Program-made: the position numbers and the translations under genes
NCBI RefSeq assembly: GCF_024734405.1
Contig: NZ_CP059556.1
Span: 930,001 to 994,000 of the forward strand
Direction: 5' to 3'
Source of the DNA: Saccharopolyspora gregorii
GTDB lineage: Bacteria > Actinomycetota > Actinomycetes > Mycobacteriales > Pseudonocardiaceae
Length of the DNA stretch: 64,000 nucleotides
Shown here: positions 33,387-41,331 of the stretch, piece by piece
Numbering within the stretch: position 1 is the stretch's first letter
Layout: every line of letters starts with the position of its first letter
Notes under the pieces: model-generated
What the model saw: only the letters and a program-made list of their open reading frames with translations
The model's database searches: none
Told to the model about the DNA's origin: nothing

Positions 33387-34400
33387 ATGATGACCACGAA
33401 GTTGCGGAGCCTGGTGATGGGCTGCGCGGCGCTGGCGACGGGAGCGTCGACCGCCGCACCCGCCACCGCCGAGCCCGCCCCAGCGCCCGTCGTCGAGCAC
33501 CGCATGGCCACCAGCGCGGCGGAACAACGCGCGGTGCAGGACTACTGGACCCCCGAGCGCATCGCCGCGCTCACCGGAACCCCGTCGGACAACCCGCCCG
33601 TGGCCGGTCCGGACGGCGCCCCGTGGACCAGCGGGAACGCCCCGTCCAGGAACGTGGGGCGGTTGTTCTTCACCGACCACGGCGAGGACGCGAGTTGCAC
33701 CGCGACCGTGGTCGAGGCGGACAACCGCAGCACGATCGTCACCGCCGGGCACTGCGTCCACAACACCGACCTGCTTGGCGAGGACGGCCGGTGGACGGAG
33801 CACGTGCTGTTCATCCCCGGCTATCGCGACGGGAAGGCGCCCTTCGGCCGGTTCACCGGCCGGGTCGGGTTCGCCGACGAGACCTGGTTGCACAACGACC
33901 AGCAGCACGGCGAGGTGTACGGACCCCACGACCAGGCGTTCGTGGTGCTGAACCCGGACGAGCGCGGGCGGCGGCCGGTGGACGTGATCGGTGTCGCCCA
34001 GCGCATCGGCTTCGACGAGCCGGGTGCGGGCGCCGCGACGTCGTTCGGATATCCGCGCGCCTCGTCGGATCCCGCGCGCGACGGTCTACCGGAGTACATC
34101 GGCGAGCGCCTCGCCCACTGCTGGGGAACGGCGGCGGAGGCCCCCGGTGCTCCGGGGCGGTGGGGCGTGCCCTGCACCATGGGCGGTGGCGCCAGCGGCG
34201 GCCCCCGGATCTCCGGGCTGTCCCCGGAGACCGGCGTGGGCGCGGTCGTCGGCATCAACACCGAAAGCGCCTTCCGCGGCGGTGCCGGGACGGCGTGCCC
34301 TCCCGGTGAGCCGGCGGGGTGCACCCGGTACCTCGTGGGGCCGCGGTTCACCACCGAGATCACCGGGCAGCTGTACCGGGCGGCCGAGCGGATCGGGTAG
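33387..34400 (+). CDS. Secreted trypsin/V8-like serine peptidase
   Basis: 337 aa exported peptidase. Signal peptide RSLVMGCAALATGASTAAPA, a propeptide-like stretch to about residue 85, then the protease domain. His is in IVTAGHCVHN, Asp in GPHDQAFVVL and Ser in MGGGASGGPR. Cysteine pairs (SCTATVV/GHC, HCWG/PCTMG) are consistent with extracellular folding. Related actinobacterial proteins are annotated as trypsin-like or glutamyl endopeptidase-like; specificity cannot be read. It is monocistronic and the third secreted peptidase within 8 kb. Confidence 0.86.
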   Translation: MMTTKLRSLVMGCAALATGASTAAPATAEPAPAPVVEHRMATSAAEQRAVQDYWTPERIAALTGTPSDNPPVAGPDGAPWTSGNAPSRNVGRLFFTDHGEDASCTATVVEADNRSTIVTAGHCVHNTDLLGEDGRWTEHVLFIPGYRDGKAPFGRFTGRVGFADETWLHNDQQHGEVYGPHDQAFVVLNPDERGRRPVDVIGVAQRIGFDEPGAGAATSFGYPRASSDPARDGLPEYIGERLAHCWGTAAEAPGAPGRWGVPCTMGGGASGGPRISGLSPETGVGAVVGINTESAFRGGAGTACPPGEPAGCTRYLVGPRFTTEITGQLYRAAERIG

Positions 34401-34448
34401 TCCGCCACCCGCGGCGCACTCGACCGCGGCCGCGCCGGTGCGCGCTCG

Positions 34449-34454
34449 TAACCT
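34449..34454 (+). promoter_or_regulatory. -10-like TAACCT before birA
   Basis: TAACCT six bases before ATG 34461, no ribosome site. Confidence 0.5.
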
Positions 34455-34460
34455 GGGGTC

Positions 34461-35285
34461 ATGGTTGCACTGCTCGACGAGGCTGAGCTGCGCAGGCGGC
34501 TGGTCGACGAAGGCCCGTACGCGAAGCTCGACGTGGTCACCGTGACCGGATCGACCAACACGGACCTGTCCGCGGCCGCCGCGGCCGGTGCCCCGGACCG
34601 CACGCTGCTGTTCGCCGAGGAGCAGCAGGCCGGGCGCGGCCGGATGCGGCGGACCTGGATCTCGCCGCGCGGCTACGGCCTGCACGTGAGCGCGGTGCTG
34701 CGGCCCGCGTCGGTGCCGCAGGGCGCGCTCGGCTGGCTGCCGCTGCTCGCGGGGATCGCCCTCGCCGAGGTGGTCCGCGACGCGTGCGGGGTGCCCGCCG
34801 CGTTGAAGTGGCCGAACGACCTGCTGCTCGGCGGCGATGACGCCTGGCGCAAGGGCGCCGGGATCCTCGCCGAGGCGGTCAGCACCGCGGACGGGGTGGC
34901 GATCGTCGTCGGCATCGGCGTGAACGTGCACCACGGGCCCGGCGAGCTGCCCACCGGGGCGGGCGGGCTGCCCGCGACCTCGCTCGCCGAGCAGGGTGCG
35001 GACGTGGACCGGCAGGAGTTCGCGGTGCGGCTGCTGACCGCGCTCGCCGCGGTCGACGATCTGTGGCGCGAGCACGCCGGGGACGTGCTGGCGAGCGGCT
35101 TGCTGGACCGCTACCAGCGGTTGTGCGGCACGCTGGGCCAGCAGGTCCGGGTGGAGCTCGGCGGGAACGACCTGCTGGGCACCGCGACCGGGATCGACGC
35201 GGACGGGCGCCTGCTGGTGCGCGGCGCCGACGGGGCGGGCACCCCGGTGTCGGCGGGAGACGTGGTGCACCTGCGCCCGCGCTGA
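34461..35285 (+). CDS. birA: Biotin--[acetyl-CoA-carboxylase] ligase
   Basis: 274 aa enzyme that activates biotin with ATP and attaches it to the lysine of biotin carboxyl carrier domains. The biotinyl-AMP loop reads GRGRMRRTWISPRGYGLHVS, and ALKWPNDLL and ILAEAV are the other catalytic-core motifs. The C-terminal SH3-like domain ends GDVVHLRPR. There is no N-terminal DNA-binding helix-turn-helix, so this is a group I (non-repressor) BirA. It is followed 107 bases later by the PH-domain gene, an order conserved in mycobacteria as far as I recall. Confidence 0.94.
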   Translation: MVALLDEAELRRRLVDEGPYAKLDVVTVTGSTNTDLSAAAAAGAPDRTLLFAEEQQAGRGRMRRTWISPRGYGLHVSAVLRPASVPQGALGWLPLLAGIALAEVVRDACGVPAALKWPNDLLLGGDDAWRKGAGILAEAVSTADGVAIVVGIGVNVHHGPGELPTGAGGLPATSLAEQGADVDRQEFAVRLLTALAAVDDLWREHAGDVLASGLLDRYQRLCGTLGQQVRVELGGNDLLGTATGIDADGRLLVRGADGAGTPVSAGDVVHLRPR

Positions 35286-35392
35286 GCGATTCGTCCCGTC
35301 CCGCGGCACGCCGCCTGATCGAGGGACGCTCGGCGGTGTGGTCGGACGGGTAGCGTGATCAGCGCCTGGTGATCGAGGGAGGGGATTCTCCG

Positions 35393-35911
35393 GTGGCGTA
35401 TCCGGACGGTTTGCTGAGCGAGGACGAGTACGTGGTGGTGCACACCCACCCGCACTGGAAGATGCTCGTCGTGCCGGTGGTGCTGTTCCTCGCCGTGGTC
35501 GGGGCGGGCTCGTACGCCGCCGCGCTGGTCGCCGAGCTGACCTGGAACGTGCCGGTGTGGATCGCGCTCGCCGCCGTCGGTGCGGTGCTGGTCATCTGGT
35601 GGACGCTGGCACCGCTGATCCGCTGGCGCACCACCCACTTCGTGGTCACCTCGCGGCGGCTGATGGTCCGCGAGGGCGTGTTCACCCGCACCGGCGTCGA
35701 CATCCCGATGTGGCGGATCAACAGCGTGCGGTTCAGCCATGGCCTGGTGGACCGGTTCTTCGGCTGCGGCACGCTGATCGTCGAATCCGCCTCCGACGAG
35801 CCGCTGGAGTTCGATGACATCCCCAAGGTCGAGCGGGTGCACACCCTGCTCTACCGCGAGGTCAACGACGAATCCGAGCACGACGACCAGGACCGGTGGG
35901 AGCGGCGATGA
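35393..35911 (+). CDS. Bacterial PH-domain membrane protein
   Basis: 172 aa. After a short cytoplasmic N-terminus (LLSEDEYVVVHTHPHWKML) come two transmembrane helices (VVPVVLFLAVVGAGSYAAAL, VWIALAAVGAVLVIWWTLA), then a bPH2-type domain: TTHFVVTSRRLMVREGVFTR, DIPMWRINSVRFSHGLVDR and GTLIVESA. GTG 35393 is chosen because GGGAGGGG lies upstream; ATG 35369 precedes that site. The family is widespread next to birA in actinobacteria but lacks a proven role. Its stop overlaps the HMG-CoA lyase start (ATGA). Confidence 0.85.
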   Translation: MAYPDGLLSEDEYVVVHTHPHWKMLVVPVVLFLAVVGAGSYAAALVAELTWNVPVWIALAAVGAVLVIWWTLAPLIRWRTTHFVVTSRRLMVREGVFTRTGVDIPMWRINSVRFSHGLVDRFFGCGTLIVESASDEPLEFDDIPKVERVHTLLYREVNDESEHDDQDRWERR

Positions 35912-36861
35912 GCGCGCTGGAGGTCGGCCTGCCGGACCGGGTGCCGTCGCCGGAGCCCGGGGAACTGCCCGCCGCGGTCACCATCTGGGAGGTCGGGCCG
36001 CGCGACGGGCTGCAGAACGAGCAGGCCGTGGTGCCGGTCGAGGTGAAGCTGGAGTTCCTGCGCAGGCTCGCCGACGCGGGCCTGCGGATCGTGGAGACCA
36101 CCAGCTTCGTGCGCCCGGAGTGGGTGCCGCAGCTCGCCGACGCCGCCGAGGTCCTCGCCGGGCTGGACCGCCGGGACGGCGTGCGCTATCCCGTGCTGGT
36201 GCCGAACTCCCGCGGCCTGGACCGCGCCCTCGACGCCGGGGTCGCCGACGTGGCCGTGTTCGCCGCCGCCACCGAGTCGTTCACCCGCCGCAACCTCAAC
36301 CGCGGGCTCGACGAGCAGTTCGCCATGTTCGAGCCGGTGGTGCGCCGCGCCACCGACGAGGGCCTCGCCGTGCGCGGGTACCTGTCGATGGTCTTCGGCG
36401 ACCCGTGGGAGGGGCCGGTGCCCGTCGAGCAGGTCGTCGCCGCCGGGCGCCGGTTGCTGGAGATGGGCTGCGGGCAGCTCTCGCTCGGCGACACGATCGG
36501 TGTGGCGACGCCCGGGCAGGTGGAGGCGGTGCTGCGCGCGTTCACCGCCGCCGGGGTGCCGGTGGCGTCGCTGGCGGTGCACTTCCACGACACCTACGGG
36601 CAGGCGCTGGCCAACACCTGGACGGCGCTGCGGCACGGGGTGTCCGCAGTGGACTCGTCGGCGGGCGGGCTGGGCGGCTGCCCGTACGCGAAGTCCGCCA
36701 CCGGGAACCTCGCCACCGAAGACCTCGTGTGGATGCTGGACGGGCTCGGCGTCGAGCACGGCGTGGACCTCGCGGCGCTCGCCGCCACCAGCGCGTGGAT
36801 GGCCGAGCAGCTGGGCCGCCCCAGCCCGTCCCGCGTGGTCAAGGCGCTCACCGGGGCCTAG
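35908..36861 (+). CDS. Hydroxymethylglutaryl-CoA lyase
   Basis: 317 aa TIM-barrel lyase cleaving HMG-CoA to acetyl-CoA and acetoacetate, the last step of leucine breakdown. Key motifs are EVGPRDGLQNE (metal and catalytic Arg-Asp), ETTSFVRPEWVPQLAD, SLGDTIGVATPGQV, HFHDTYGQALAN (metal-binding His pair) and the flexible-loop signature GGLGGCPYAKSATGN containing the catalytic Cys. ATG 35908 overlaps the PH-domain stop. A MaoC-like acyl-CoA gene follows on the opposite strand. Other leucine-degradation genes are not in the window. Confidence 0.93.
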   Translation: MSALEVGLPDRVPSPEPGELPAAVTIWEVGPRDGLQNEQAVVPVEVKLEFLRRLADAGLRIVETTSFVRPEWVPQLADAAEVLAGLDRRDGVRYPVLVPNSRGLDRALDAGVADVAVFAAATESFTRRNLNRGLDEQFAMFEPVVRRATDEGLAVRGYLSMVFGDPWEGPVPVEQVVAAGRRLLEMGCGQLSLGDTIGVATPGQVEAVLRAFTAAGVPVASLAVHFHDTYGQALANTWTALRHGVSAVDSSAGGLGGCPYAKSATGNLATEDLVWMLDGLGVEHGVDLAALAATSAWMAEQLGRPSPSRVVKALTGA

Positions 36862-36936
36862 GCCGCCGTGCTCGGGCCCGCGCGCGGAGGGCTCGGCGCT
36901 CGCCCGCGGCGCGGTCGAGTCCGGAGGCGAACCGCG

Positions 36937-37386
36937 TCAGGACTGCTCGCGGGTGCCGAACATCGCCAGGAACGTGAAGCGCATGATGCGGTCGGCGTCC
37001 CGGTCCGCGGTGCCGGTGATCTCCACCAGGCCCAGGTTCGGCCTGCTCTTCGACAGCCGCCTGCTGTTCACCGTCATGCCGAACCGCAGCTCGTCGTCCG
37101 GGAACACCGGCGCCGCCCAGGACAGCTCGTTGCCGCCGGGCGAACCCTGCGAAGTGGACCCGGCGAGCACGTGGTCCACGTAGGCCCGCATCCACAGCGA
37201 CGAGGTGTACCAACCGGACGCGCACAGCCCGCCGAGCACCGACTGCGCGCCGGCCTCCTCGTCCAGGTGGAACGGTTGCGGGTCGAATCGGCGCGCGAAC
37301 GCCACCATCTCGTCCCGGTCGATCAGCACCGAACCCAGGTCGAACACCCGGCCAGGTTCGAGGTCTTCGTACGCGATACCCGCCAT
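36937..37386 (-). CDS. MaoC-like hotdog-fold dehydratase
   Basis: 149 aa single-hotdog protein, probably an (R)-specific enoyl-CoA hydratase or related thioester enzyme. It begins YEDLEPGRVFDLGSV, and FDPQPFHLDEEAGAQSVLGGLCASGW holds the Asp-x(4)-His hydratase pair and the hotdog-helix Gly pair. C-terminal strands (IMRFTFLAMFG) complete the fold. ATG 37386 starts the conserved region. It converges with the HMG-CoA lyase, with 75 bases between stops. Physiological substrate not determined. Confidence 0.88.
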   Translation of the reverse strand: MAGIAYEDLEPGRVFDLGSVLIDRDEMVAFARRFDPQPFHLDEEAGAQSVLGGLCASGWYTSSLWMRAYVDHVLAGSTSQGSPGGNELSWAAPVFPDDELRFGMTVNSRRLSKSRPNLGLVEITGTADRDADRIMRFTFLAMFGTREQS

Positions 37387-37644
37387 GCCCGGATCATCGC
37401 AGGACGCCCGGGCCGGGTGGTGCGCGGTGCCCGATCCGGCTCCGGTGCGGCAGGATCGACGTGGAACCATCGACCGCATGGGCGCGTCCCGGAACGCGGG
37501 GCGGGCGGACGCGCCCGCCGACGCCTCGACTGCGGAAGGGGGAGTGGCGGTGGCCACCGATAGCGCGCACGCCGAGGAGCTCGCCGCTCGACATCGGCGC
37601 CCGCGAGGACGGCAGGCACTCCCCCGGACGGGGTCGGTGCGGCC
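37387..37644. other. Gap before the TNT-domain gene with a doubtful short frame
   Basis: 258 bases. A 56-codon frame from ATG 37479 ends in an ATGA overlap with the next gene (stop at 37646-37648). Its third-position bias collapses after about codon 36, and a better-looking frame (LDIGAREDGRH) continues in another phase. This could be a frameshifted remnant of a small upstream partner; I do not claim a gene. Confidence 0.3.
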
Positions 37645-39375
37645 ATGAGCGGAGATCACGAGGACGTCCGGAAGCACGGCTCCCCGGCGCGGGACGAGCA
37701 CTCCGGCGGCATCGAGCGGGCGCGGTGGCGCGGCGACGCCGACCACACCGGCCCCGTCACGGTCGAAGCGGCCGGGTCCGGCGCGCTCGCCGCGGGCTGG
37801 GTCGCGGACGGGGTGGACCCCGCGTCGGTGACCGCGCCGCACCCGGTGCGCCAGGCCTGGTCTTCCGCCCCGCCGCAGGGCCGCGGCGATTCCGCCGCTC
37901 GCGGACCGCGGTCCGACGGGTTCGGCGCGAATTCCGGGCAGGCGGGCGGAATCCGCCCGGGGCACGGTCCGGACCGCTTCGGGCCGGGGCAGCAGTCCCC
38001 CGAGGGGCGGCCGGGCGGACACGGGCAGCGCGCGCAGGTCCGGCAGGCGCAGCAGGGGCGGCAGAACCACCGGGGGCAGCAGGGCGACCAGGGCCAGCAG
38101 ATCCAGCAGGGCAATCAAGCTCAGCAGGCCCAGCAGGGCAATCAAGCTCAGCAGGCCCAGCAGGGCAATCAAGCTCAGCAGGGCCAGCAGCCTCAGCAGG
38201 TCCAGCAGGTCCAGCAGGTCCAGCAGGGCCACCAAGGCCACCAAGCCCAGCAGGGACAGCAGATCCAGCAGGGGAACCAAGCCCAGCAGGGGCAACCGGG
38301 GCAGGGGAGCCAGCAGAACCAGCAGGTCCACCAAGCCCGGCCCGGCAGGCAGGGCCCCCTGAACCGCCCCGGCCAGCAGGACCGGCCGGACCACCGAGGA
38401 CGGCAACCCCAGCAGGTCCGGCGCGCCGCCGCGCCGGACGCGGGCCCCCGCCCCGGCCAGGGCGATCCGGTCGCGCGGCAGGTCCGCCCGCCCGCCGACC
38501 CGGTCCGCCCGCGCCAGGGCGACCGCAAGGAAGCGGTCGCGTTCATGCTCCACCAGTTCCCGATCGGGTACCTCCCGGTCGCCGCGGCGACCGCCAGCCG
38601 CCAGCTGCCGATGCCCGCCGAAGGCGTCGATCCGCTGGCCGGGCGCCGCTTCCCGCCGCGCGACCACCCGCGCGCGGACCTCGTCGACGACCGCGACGCC
38701 CTCGCCAGGGCCCGCTCCGGGGAGCTCGCGGTGGACCCGGCCGGATCCGACGGGGTGGAGCGCCCCGCCGAGTTCGCCGCCGGGCACGACCCGCTCGCCG
38801 AACTCAGCGAACTGGAGTGGGAACGCCGCTACACCGGCCCCGCCGGACCCCGCTGGCCCGCTGCCGCATCGGTGCCGGAGGGCTGCGCGGAACCGGGCGA
38901 GCCGATCGTGCTCGAACCGGACGCGGTGCTCGACGCGCTCGGCTCCGACGCGGGCCGGGTCGCCGCGCCCGACGGCACCGCGTTCACCCGGCGCAGCCTG
39001 CCCCCGGACTACCTGGAGCTGCCGTACCACCGCTACCGGGTGCTGCGGCCGCTGCCGGTGTGGCGGGCGGTGTCCGCGCCGTGGTTCGCGGGCAGCGGCG
39101 GTGGCGTGCGCTACCGGCTGACGCACTCGCTGGCGGAACTGGTGGCGCTGGGCCACCTCGTCGAGCTCACCGCGGCGCGGGTCGCCGCGGAGGCGGGCAC
39201 GCTGCGGCTGGACCCCGCCGTGATCGACGCGGCCGACCGCGCGTCCCGGCGCTCCGCGGGCGGGGGCGCGGAACCGGACGAGCGCGCCGACGCCGCACCG
39301 GACGAACCACCGGGCGCGGTCGACGAGCCCCGCCGCACCGACCGGCACGAGGTCACGGAGGAGATCGCGAAGTGA
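37645..39375 (+). CDS. Gln-rich repeat protein with C-terminal TNT-like (NAD-glycohydrolase) toxin domain
   Basis: 576 aa. Residues ~1-130 are low complexity; ~130-235 form a Gln/Gly repeat (QQGNQAQQA units); the folded part begins near AVAFMLHQFPIGYLPVA. Residues ~425-520 resemble the tuberculosis necrotizing toxin (TNT) domain: a Gly-rich start, GTAFTRRSLPPDYL, LPYHRYRVLRPLPV, SAPWFAGSGGGVRY and a closing LVALGHLVEL. TNT cleaves NAD+. The Arg and His in RRSLPP and PYHRY remain, but the family's Arg before the first Gly (here DALG) and its Gln in GGGxQY (here GGGVRY) are replaced, so activity is doubtful. The next gene overlaps by GTGA and may be its immunity protein. No signal peptide; a type VII route is possible but unproven. 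Confidence 0.7.
   Translation: MSGDHEDVRKHGSPARDEHSGGIERARWRGDADHTGPVTVEAAGSGALAAGWVADGVDPASVTAPHPVRQAWSSAPPQGRGDSAARGPRSDGFGANSGQAGGIRPGHGPDRFGPGQQSPEGRPGGHGQRAQVRQAQQGRQNHRGQQGDQGQQIQQGNQAQQAQQGNQAQQAQQGNQAQQGQQPQQVQQVQQVQQGHQGHQAQQGQQIQQGNQAQQGQPGQGSQQNQQVHQARPGRQGPLNRPGQQDRPDHRGRQPQQVRRAAAPDAGPRPGQGDPVARQVRPPADPVRPRQGDRKEAVAFMLHQFPIGYLPVAAATASRQLPMPAEGVDPLAGRRFPPRDHPRADLVDDRDALARARSGELAVDPAGSDGVERPAEFAAGHDPLAELSELEWERRYTGPAGPRWPAAASVPEGCAEPGEPIVLEPDAVLDALGSDAGRVAAPDGTAFTRRSLPPDYLELPYHRYRVLRPLPVWRAVSAPWFAGSGGGVRYRLTHSLAELVALGHLVELTAARVAAEAGTLRLDPAVIDAADRASRRSAGGGAEPDERADAAPDEPPGAVDEPRRTDRHEVTEEIAK
38110..38190 (+). repeat. 27-base tandem repeat x3 in the TNT gene
   Basis: Three near-identical 27-base units (starting 38110, 38137 and 38164), each encoding a nine-residue GNQAQQAQQ-type unit. 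They use AAT, CAA and GCT codons that are rare elsewhere here, the mark of recent in-frame expansion. Looser CAG-rich repeats continue to about 38330. Confidence 0.85.
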
Positions 39376-39704
39376 ACACCGAATCGATGCTCGGCTGGCT
39401 CGCGGCGCTCGGCGTCCCCGCCGAGCTGGTGTCGATCGGCACCGAGACCGACCACACCTGGTGCCTGGTCCGCGAGGAGGTGGACGGCGCCGCCGGGTGG
39501 GAGGTGTTCTGGCGCGAGCAGGGCAACCGCTACGACTGGGCGCGGTTCAGCAGCGAGCAGGTCGCCTGCTTCTACCTGTTCGGCAGGCTCAGCTGGACCC
39601 AGGCGCTGCGCGGCGCCATCGGCCCCGTCGACCAGGACCGCCCGCGCGCCCCGAAGGCGCCCGCCGAGCCGGCCACCCCACCCCACGGCACCCCGGCCCA
39701 GTGA
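39372..39704 (+). CDS. Small protein coupled to the TNT-domain gene, candidate immunity factor
   Basis: 110 aa, starting with a GTG inside the stop of the TNT gene (GTGA). Its compact domain has conserved-looking aromatic content: ESMLGWLAALGVPAELVSIG, TWCLVREEVDGAAGWEVFW and YDWARFSSEQVACFYLFGRL, followed by a disordered Pro-rich tail. It has no signal peptide or membrane segment, consistent with a cytosolic binder. In M. tuberculosis the CpnT TNT domain is neutralised by the immunity factor encoded just downstream (IFT). Position and size fit that role, but I see no sequence similarity I can name. Function is therefore inference from context. Confidence 0.6.
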   Translation: MNTESMLGWLAALGVPAELVSIGTETDHTWCLVREEVDGAAGWEVFWREQGNRYDWARFSSEQVACFYLFGRLSWTQALRGAIGPVDQDRPRAPKAPAEPATPPHGTPAQ

Positions 39705-39708
39705 CCGC

Positions 39709-39755
39709 CTGAACTTCGAACTCGGTTCGCGGAGCAGCACGAGTTCGGAATTCAG
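39709..39755. terminator. Imperfect hairpin between convergent genes
   Basis: 16-base arms CTGAACTTCGAACTCG (39709-39724) and CGAGTTCGGAATTCAG (39740-39755), with two mismatched pairs and a 15-base loop, spanning the gap before the hisN stop and overlapping it. Confidence 0.6.
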
Positions 39756-40525
39756 CGCAGCAGGTCCAGGGCCGTTGCGTGCAGGTGGCCGTTGGTGCTC
39801 AGCGCCGAGCCGCCCTGGAAACCGCGCCGCCCGCCCAGGTCGGTGAACTCGCCACCGGCCTCGCGGACGATGACCTGCACCGCGGCCACGTCCCACGGGT
39901 TCACCACCGCTTCGGCCGCCACGTCGATGGCGCCCTCCGCGACCAGGCAGTGCTGCCAGAAGTCGCCGAACGCCCGGTTCTCCCAGCACGCGTCCACCAG
40001 CCGCAGGTACGCCTCCCGCGAGTGGTGCTCCACCCAGCTGCCCAGGTGCGTGGTGGACAGGTAGGCGTCGGAGATCTCGCGCACCCCGGACACCGAGATC
40101 CGCTCCGCAGCGCCCCCGGAGCTCGCCCACGCGCCGCACCCCGCGGCCGCCCACCAGCGGCGGCCCAGCGCGGGTGCGCTGATCACGCCCGCGGTCGGCG
40201 TGCCGTCCTCGACCAGCGCGACCAGCGTCGCCCAGGCGGGCACCCCGCGCAGGAAGTTCTTCGTGCCGTCGATCGGGTCCAGCACCCAGGTGCGGGCCGA
40301 GGTGACCTCGCCGCCGCGCTCCTCGCCCGCGATCTCGTCGCCGGGGCGCTGCTCGGCGAGCACCGCGCGCACCGCGTCCTCCACCGCCAGGTCCGCATCG
40401 GTGACGGGGGTGCGGTCCGGCTTGCGGTCCACCGCGAGGTCCAGCGCGCGGAACCGGTCCGAGGTGAGCGCGTCGGCGGTGTCCGCGAGGTGCAGGGCCA
40501 GGTCCAGGTCATCGGCGATCGTCAC
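39752..40525 (-). CDS. hisN: Histidinol-phosphatase, inositol-monophosphatase family
   Basis: 257 aa Mg-dependent phosphatase, most like the actinobacterial HisN that dephosphorylates histidinol phosphate in histidine synthesis. Metal and catalytic motifs are PVTDADLAVEDAV, AGEERGG, WVLDPIDGTKNFLRGVP and the late NPWDVAAVQVIVREAGG. GTG 40525 is seven bases after a TAGAGT box. It could be another member of the family acting on inositol phosphate, but the length and the FLRGVP variant favour HisN. It is divergent from the second two-component pair. Confidence 0.85.
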   Translation of the reverse strand: MTIADDLDLALHLADTADALTSDRFRALDLAVDRKPDRTPVTDADLAVEDAVRAVLAEQRPGDEIAGEERGGEVTSARTWVLDPIDGTKNFLRGVPAWATLVALVEDGTPTAGVISAPALGRRWWAAAGCGAWASSGGAAERISVSGVREISDAYLSTTHLGSWVEHHSREAYLRLVDACWENRAFGDFWQHCLVAEGAIDVAAEAVVNPWDVAAVQVIVREAGGEFTDLGGRRGFQGGSALSTNGHLHATALDLLR

Positions 40526-40532
40526 GGCGGCG

Positions 40533-40538
40533 ACTCTA
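40533..40538 (-). promoter_or_regulatory. -10-like TAGAGT before hisN
   Basis: TAGAGT on the minus strand, seven bases from GTG 40525; no ribosome site. Confidence 0.45.
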
Positions 40539-40633
40539 CTTCCGCGCTCCGCGCGGCCCCGCTGAGGTGCGGCTACCAGACGGGCCGGGCGGAACTAACC
40601 GCCTACGACCCGGACCTGATCATCGCGGACCTC

Positions 40634-40639
40634 TAGGGT
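40634..40639 (+). promoter_or_regulatory. -10-like TAGGGT before the response regulator
   Basis: TAGGGT six bases before GTG 40646. A GGAGG also lies between, so translation could be leaderless or conventional. Confidence 0.4.
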
Positions 40640-40645
40640 GGAGGC

Positions 40646-41320
40646 GTGAGCGTAGTGCTGCTGGCCGAGGACGACCCAGCCATTGCTGTGCCGTTGTCGA
40701 GGGCATTGCAGCGGGAGGGCTACTCGGTCCGAGTCATCGACGACGGCCCCTCGGCGTTGCAGGAGGCGTCCTCCGGCGGAATCGACCTGATGGTGCTGGA
40801 CCTCGGCCTGCCCGGGATGGACGGGCTGGAGGTGTGCCGGCGGCTGCGCGCGCAGGGCCGCGGCATCCCCGTGCTGATGCTCACCGCGCGCACCGACGAG
40901 GTGGACTTCGTGGTGGGCCTCGACGCGGGCGCCGACGACTACGTGGCGAAGCCGTTCCGGCTCGCGGAGCTGATGGCCCGCATCCGGGCGCTGCTGCGCC
41001 GCGGTTCCCCGGAGACGCTGGAGGCGTCCGGGGTGCGGCTGGAGCTGACCGCGCGCCGCGTGCTCGTCGACGAGCACGAGGTGGGGCTGGCGAACAAGGA
41101 GTTCGAACTGCTGCGGGTGCTCATGCAGCACGCGGGCCAGGTCGTCACCCGCGAGGAGATCCTCGACGAGGTGTGGCCGGAGGCCAGCCGCAAGGGCAGC
41201 AAGACGCTGGACATGCACATCTCCTGGCTGCGCCGGAAGCTCGGCGACGGCAACGGCCGTGCCGACGAGCAGCGGATCGCCACGGTCCGCGGCGTCGGCT
41301 TCCGGTTCAACGCGGACTGA
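40646..41320 (+). CDS. OmpR-family response regulator
   Basis: 224 aa. Receiver: VVLLAEDDPAIAVPLSRALQ, phospho-acceptor Asp in LMVLDLGLPGMDGL, Thr in MLTARTDEVDFV and Lys in VAKPFRLAEL. Effector winged helix: LANKEFELLRVLMQHAGQVV, LDMHISWLRRKLGD and TVRGVGFRFNAD. GTG 40646 has both a -10-like box and GGAGG upstream. It is followed 11 bases later by its sensor kinase. Targets are unknown. Confidence 0.94.
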   Translation: MSVVLLAEDDPAIAVPLSRALQREGYSVRVIDDGPSALQEASSGGIDLMVLDLGLPGMDGLEVCRRLRAQGRGIPVLMLTARTDEVDFVVGLDAGADDYVAKPFRLAELMARIRALLRRGSPETLEASGVRLELTARRVLVDEHEVGLANKEFELLRVLMQHAGQVVTREEILDEVWPEASRKGSKTLDMHISWLRRKLGDGNGRADEQRIATVRGVGFRFNAD

Positions 41321-41331
41321 CGGGCGGCCCG

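Noticed and set aside
38087-38330. Regular repeats resembling a CRISPR array
   Set aside because: Units are contiguous, in-frame and code for Gln-rich protein; no spacers of constant length and no cas genes.
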